A stretch of DNA of 17,784 nucleotides, from contig DUOL01000014.1 of the NCBI GenBank assembly GCA_012838875.1, forward strand, positions 1 to 17,784, in the 5' to 3' direction. Below are positions 15,159 to 17,784 of this stretch, one piece after another; positions within the stretch are counted from its first letter, which is position 1, and each line of letters starts with the position of its first letter. The stretch is from Bacteroidales bacterium. Lineage in GTDB: Bacteria; Bacteroidota; Bacteroidia; Bacteroidales; WCHB1-69. The translations under genes and the position numbers were made by a program. The notes under the pieces were generated by a model that saw nothing but the letters and a program-made list of their open reading frames with translations, had not been told where the DNA came from and did not search any database.

Positions 15159-16781
15159 CTAATTTTCATTTTCTTTTCCTAATTTCAAAGCTTCTATAAT
15201 AGTTTTATCAATTTGGTTTATTACAGGATAAAAACCCTCATCACGATATAAAACTCTGCCAACAAGAGCTTTAAGCCACAATTTAATTCTGTTTTCAGAC
15301 TCTGAATTAAGACTTAGCGATTTTTGATTTTCCTTTTGGTATTGCCGGATAAGAGTATAATAAAGTGTTTCCGACACTTGCATATTTTCAATAAATGCTT
15401 TTGGTGTAGGGAACTTTCTTTTAAGAAAATCTTGATTTTTAGAGGTATAATCGAAAGCAAATTGATATAAAAACCCGGAATTAAGAAGTTGGTAAAAGGC
15501 TTGAAGATTATCATCTCTATCTATCGGAACAAAAACGTCAGGCATAATTCCCCCGCCGCCATACACAACACGTCCCTTTTTGGTATAAAACTTTTGACTA
15601 TCATCAAATTTTATACTATCTTGATTCTCCATCTCACCATTAAGAATACGATTTGCCAACTCTTCATAGTAGGCATCTAATCCGTCTTTATAATCTTTTT
15701 GAATACATCTTCCACTGGGAGTATGGTATCGTGAAGTTGTAATTCTAAAGGAAGAGCCGTCTTTAAGTTTTATTTGTCGTTGTACTAAGCCTTTGCCGAA
15801 AGACCGCCTGCCCACGACCCACCCGCGGTCATTATCTTGCACCGCACCTGCAACGATTTCGCTAGCAGAAGCACTAAAATCATCAATTAGAACAATTAGC
15901 TTTCCCTTTTCAAAATTGCCATAAGAAGTTGCATATATCTTTTCCGTTTTCACTCGCAAACCTTCTGTATAAACAATCATTTCCCCATCGGGCAATAATT
16001 CGTCGCAAACCATAATTCCGGCATCTAAATACCCGCCTGAATTACCACGTAAATCTAAGATGAGAGCTTGCATTCCTTCATTTTTAAGTTGTTGTAACGA
16101 TTTCGCAAACTCTGCCGCCGTAGTGGCTCCAAATTGATTTATTTTTATGTAACCGGTCTCACTATTTATCATATAAGCTACATCCACCGTATAAGTAGGA
16201 ATGACGTCACGAATTATCTCATAATTATATATTTCTGAAAACCCGTCTCTTTTAACACCTACATCTACTTTAGTATTCTTTTTTCCTCTTAACAACTTCA
16301 TCACTTGTTCATTCTCTATTCCAACGCCGGCAACGTTTTCACCATTAACAGTAACAATTTTATCACCCGTTAAAATTCCTTTTTTTTGCGAAGGACCTCC
16401 ACTGATTGCAGCAACAACTGTAATCGTATCGTGCATTATTGAAAATTGAATTCCAATACCTTCAAAGGCACCCTCTAATGATTCTTCTAATATTTTATCC
16501 TCTTCAGCATTTGAATACGCCGAATGAGGGTCTAATTGTTGCAAAGTATTGTTTAACATAATTTCAATAACGTCTTCCCTATTAAAACTATCAACATAGA
16601 ATTTATCAAGATAATATAATACTTCATCTATTTTTTTTGAATCTTTTTGAAAGAAAGTACTATGTGTCTTGATATAATAGATAGAAAACGCCACCCCGGC
16701 AAGAAAGGCTAAAACCAAGTAGAAAGGCAGAAAAAAGCGATAGGGAGATTTGTTAGAAGAGGAAAAACTATTTCGGTTCAT
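15159..16781 (-). CDS. S41 C-terminal processing protease, membrane-anchored
   Basis: 540 residues. An N-terminal transmembrane helix (about 18-38) anchors it with the protease in the periplasm. A PDZ domain (about 105-185) contains EGIGIQF and GDKIVTVNG. The S41 catalytic domain follows: DLRGNSGGYLDAG (243-255), the nucleophile S305 in SASASEIVAGA (303-313) and the general base K330 in FGKGLVQ (328-334), 25 residues apart as in Prc/CtpA. The C-terminal third (about 415-540) is helical. The family trims or degrades exported proteins by recognising nonpolar C-termini. ATG 16781 is preferred over the GTG at 16790, which would add three residues. The gene starts 18 bases after the sirtuin stop. 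Confidence 0.92.
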   Translation of the reverse strand: MNRNSFSSSNKSPYRFFLPFYLVLAFLAGVAFSIYYIKTHSTFFQKDSKKIDEVLYYLDKFYVDSFNREDVIEIMLNNTLQQLDPHSAYSNAEEDKILEESLEGAFEGIGIQFSIMHDTITVVAAISGGPSQKKGILTGDKIVTVNGENVAGVGIENEQVMKLLRGKKNTKVDVGVKRDGFSEIYNYEIIRDVIPTYTVDVAYMINSETGYIKINQFGATTAAEFAKSLQQLKNEGMQALILDLRGNSGGYLDAGIMVCDELLPDGEMIVYTEGLRVKTEKIYATSYGNFEKGKLIVLIDDFSASASEIVAGAVQDNDRGWVVGRRSFGKGLVQRQIKLKDGSSFRITTSRYHTPSGRCIQKDYKDGLDAYYEELANRILNGEMENQDSIKFDDSQKFYTKKGRVVYGGGGIMPDVFVPIDRDDNLQAFYQLLNSGFLYQFAFDYTSKNQDFLKRKFPTPKAFIENMQVSETLYYTLIRQYQKENQKSLSLNSESENRIKLWLKALVGRVLYRDEGFYPVINQIDKTIIEALKLGKENEN

Positions 16782-16799
16782 AAGAAGCACAAATTTATT

Positions 16800-17486
16800 T
16801 TATAATAAGTCGTAAAGCTTTGTTTTCAAGAGTTCCATGCCGACCGTAGCTTTTTCTTTAATCCACTCTATTCTCGATGAAGAGACAGACACTTCATTAG
16901 GGTCTATAAGATAGATTAACGAATTGCGAGGGGCATACTCAAAAAGTGATGCCGCAGGATAAACATTTAATGAAGTGCCGATGATGATAACAATATCGGC
17001 TGTTTTAACTTCGTTTATTGCATCTAACAACAGAGGTACAGCCTCTCCGAACCAAACGATAAAAGGACGAAATAGAGTGCCGTCCGGAGCGAGTCTGCCA
17101 TATTCTAACGGCTCATAGCCTATATCTACGGTATAACTTTTCGACTCATTGCATATTTTACACAGCTCCCCATGTAAGTGGATTATATGAGAAGACCCCG
17201 CTCTATCATGTAAATCATCGACATTTTGAGTAATCACCGTAACATCAAAATCGCGTTCCAATTCGGCAATAATTCGATGTGCTTGGTTAGGTTCCGCCTC
17301 TTTTAATTGTTTTCTTCTTTCGTTGTAAAAATCATTGACCAATTGCGGATTCGCATACCAGCCATCAATAGAGGCGACCTCTTGCACATCGTACGATTCC
17401 CACAATCCGCCGCTATCGCGAAAAGTTTTAATTCCACTCTCTGCACTTATACCGGCTCCCGAAAGAATAACTATTTTTTTCTTCAT
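16800..17486 (-). CDS. cobB: NAD-dependent protein deacylase, CobB/SIRT5-like sirtuin
   Basis: 228 residues. NAD-binding and catalytic marks: GAGISAESGIKTFRD (10-24), TQNVDDLHDRAG (86-97), catalytic H105 in HLHGE, RPFIVWFGEAVP (140-151) and GTSLNVYPA (170-178). Y54 and R57 in DFYNERR match the Tyr-x-x-Arg pair that gives SIRT5-like enzymes their preference for succinyl or malonyl lysine. Only one CxxC (C109/C112) of the usual four zinc cysteines is present; the second pair is missing in the stretch before RPFIVWFGE. The enzyme would remove acyl groups from protein lysines using NAD+. It lies 47 bases after nadC on the same strand, so it is likely co-transcribed, and no clear -7 box was seen in that gap. 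Confidence 0.92.
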   Translation of the reverse strand: MKKKIVILSGAGISAESGIKTFRDSGGLWESYDVQEVASIDGWYANPQLVNDFYNERRKQLKEAEPNQAHRIIAELERDFDVTVITQNVDDLHDRAGSSHIIHLHGELCKICNESKSYTVDIGYEPLEYGRLAPDGTLFRPFIVWFGEAVPLLLDAINEVKTADIVIIIGTSLNVYPAASLFEYAPRNSLIYLIDPNEVSVSSSRIEWIKEKATVGMELLKTKLYDLL

Positions 17487-17533
17487 GTAATTATGTAACT
17501 ATAAAATTTATGTTTTTAAAAAAGTTTATTTCT

Positions 17534-17784
17534 CTATTTTAAAAATTTCAGACTTAAATCCAAACTCTTAATATGATGAGTTAACGCTCCGACCGAAATA
17601 TAATCGACTCCTGTTAGGGCATATTCTCTCAAAGTATCTTTTGTAATCCCGCCTGAAGCTTCGGTTTCATACTTTCCATCAATTAATTGAACTGCTTCTT
17701 TCAGCTGGGCGGGAGTAAAATTATCCAACATAATTCTGTCAACGCCGCCGTGCTTTAAAACTCGTTTTACTTCATCAAGAGAGC
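17534..17784 (-). CDS. nadC: Nicotinate-nucleotide pyrophosphorylase, C-terminal end (cut by window)
   Basis: The last 82 residues of NadC; the frame stays open to the window edge, so the start lies outside. Family marks are the lead-in VDRIMLDNFTPAQLKEA, then EASGGI, and GVDYISVGALTH near the end, which form part of the phosphoribosyl-binding barrel. The enzyme makes nicotinate mononucleotide from quinolinate and PRPP in de novo NAD synthesis. An internal ATG at 17731 is not the true start because upstream codons continue the conserved sequence. The sirtuin gene follows 47 bases later. Confidence 0.93.
   Translation of the reverse strand, partial: SLDEVKRVLKHGGVDRIMLDNFTPAQLKEAVQLIDGKYETEASGGITKDTLREYALTGVDYISVGALTHHIKSLDLSLKFLK

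Noticed and set aside
16790..16797. TAAATTTG (minus strand), a full -7 box match before the S41 gene
   Set aside because: It ends only eight bases before the ATG, which would leave almost no leader, and it lacks an upstream -33; read-through from the sirtuin gene is more likely.
1..17784. Search for a CRISPR array, transposase, phage genes, tRNA or toxin-antitoxin pair
   Set aside because: No regularly spaced repeats, no integrase or transposase motifs, no tRNA-like cloverleaf and no small paired genes were seen; the gene content is core metabolism and envelope.

Overview
The window is AT-rich chromosomal DNA from a member of the Bacteroidota, most likely of the order Bacteroidales. Three things point there: promoter -7 boxes of the form TAnnTTTG upstream of five transcription units, mostly weak or absent Shine-Dalgarno sequences, and the gene families present (DPP-IV-type S9 peptidase, BatD, stand-alone RfaE2, an ECF sigma factor of the usual Bacteroidales form, and a thioredoxin-like lipid/envelope protein with a long N-terminal region). 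The genus cannot be decided from this sequence alone. Almost every gene is recognisable housekeeping or envelope biology. I see no CRISPR array, phage, transposase, tRNA or rRNA.

Layout. Positions 1-113 are a GC-rich, hairpin-forming non-coding block. Positions 155-4542 (minus strand) hold a secreted S9 dipeptidyl-peptidase-like enzyme and, upstream of it, a POT-family peptide transporter followed by an unknown acidic lipoprotein with its own terminator. Positions 4701-7611 (plus) hold a bifunctional NAD(P)H-hydrate repair enzyme overlapping a secreted thioredoxin-like protein. Positions 7777-8795 (plus) hold a PerR-type peroxide regulator and an ECF sigma factor. From 17784 down to 8797 everything is on the minus strand: the end of nadC, a CobB-type sirtuin, an S41 C-terminal processing protease, then a tight run with its own promoter: batD, murC, an integral-membrane YbhN/LPG-synthase-TM-like protein, rfaE2, an L,D-carboxypeptidase and a PlsC-like acyltransferase. 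The plus-strand sigma gene and the minus-strand acyltransferase gene end one base apart.

How the genes fit together. The DPP-like peptidase and the POT transporter suit a proteolytic, peptide-scavenging life: the former releases di- or tripeptides in the periplasm or at the cell surface and the latter imports them. The batD-to-acyltransferase operon mixes peptidoglycan precursor synthesis (murC), muropeptide trimming (ldcA), heptose activation for LPS (rfaE2), phospholipid acylation and an unknown membrane protein, so it is an envelope operon. nadC, the sirtuin and the hydrate-repair enzyme are all tied to NAD(P), though the last lies far away on the other strand.

The most unusual signal is not a gene. 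Two intergenic copies of a GC-rich nested hairpin (75-113 and 7630-7665) share their loops and flanks while the inner stem changes by compensatory substitution, which is what a dispersed structured repeat would show. Several gene starts were moved downstream of the longest possible ORF because the longer version would start inside or upstream of the predicted promoter, or on TTG/GTG ahead of a proper signal peptide.
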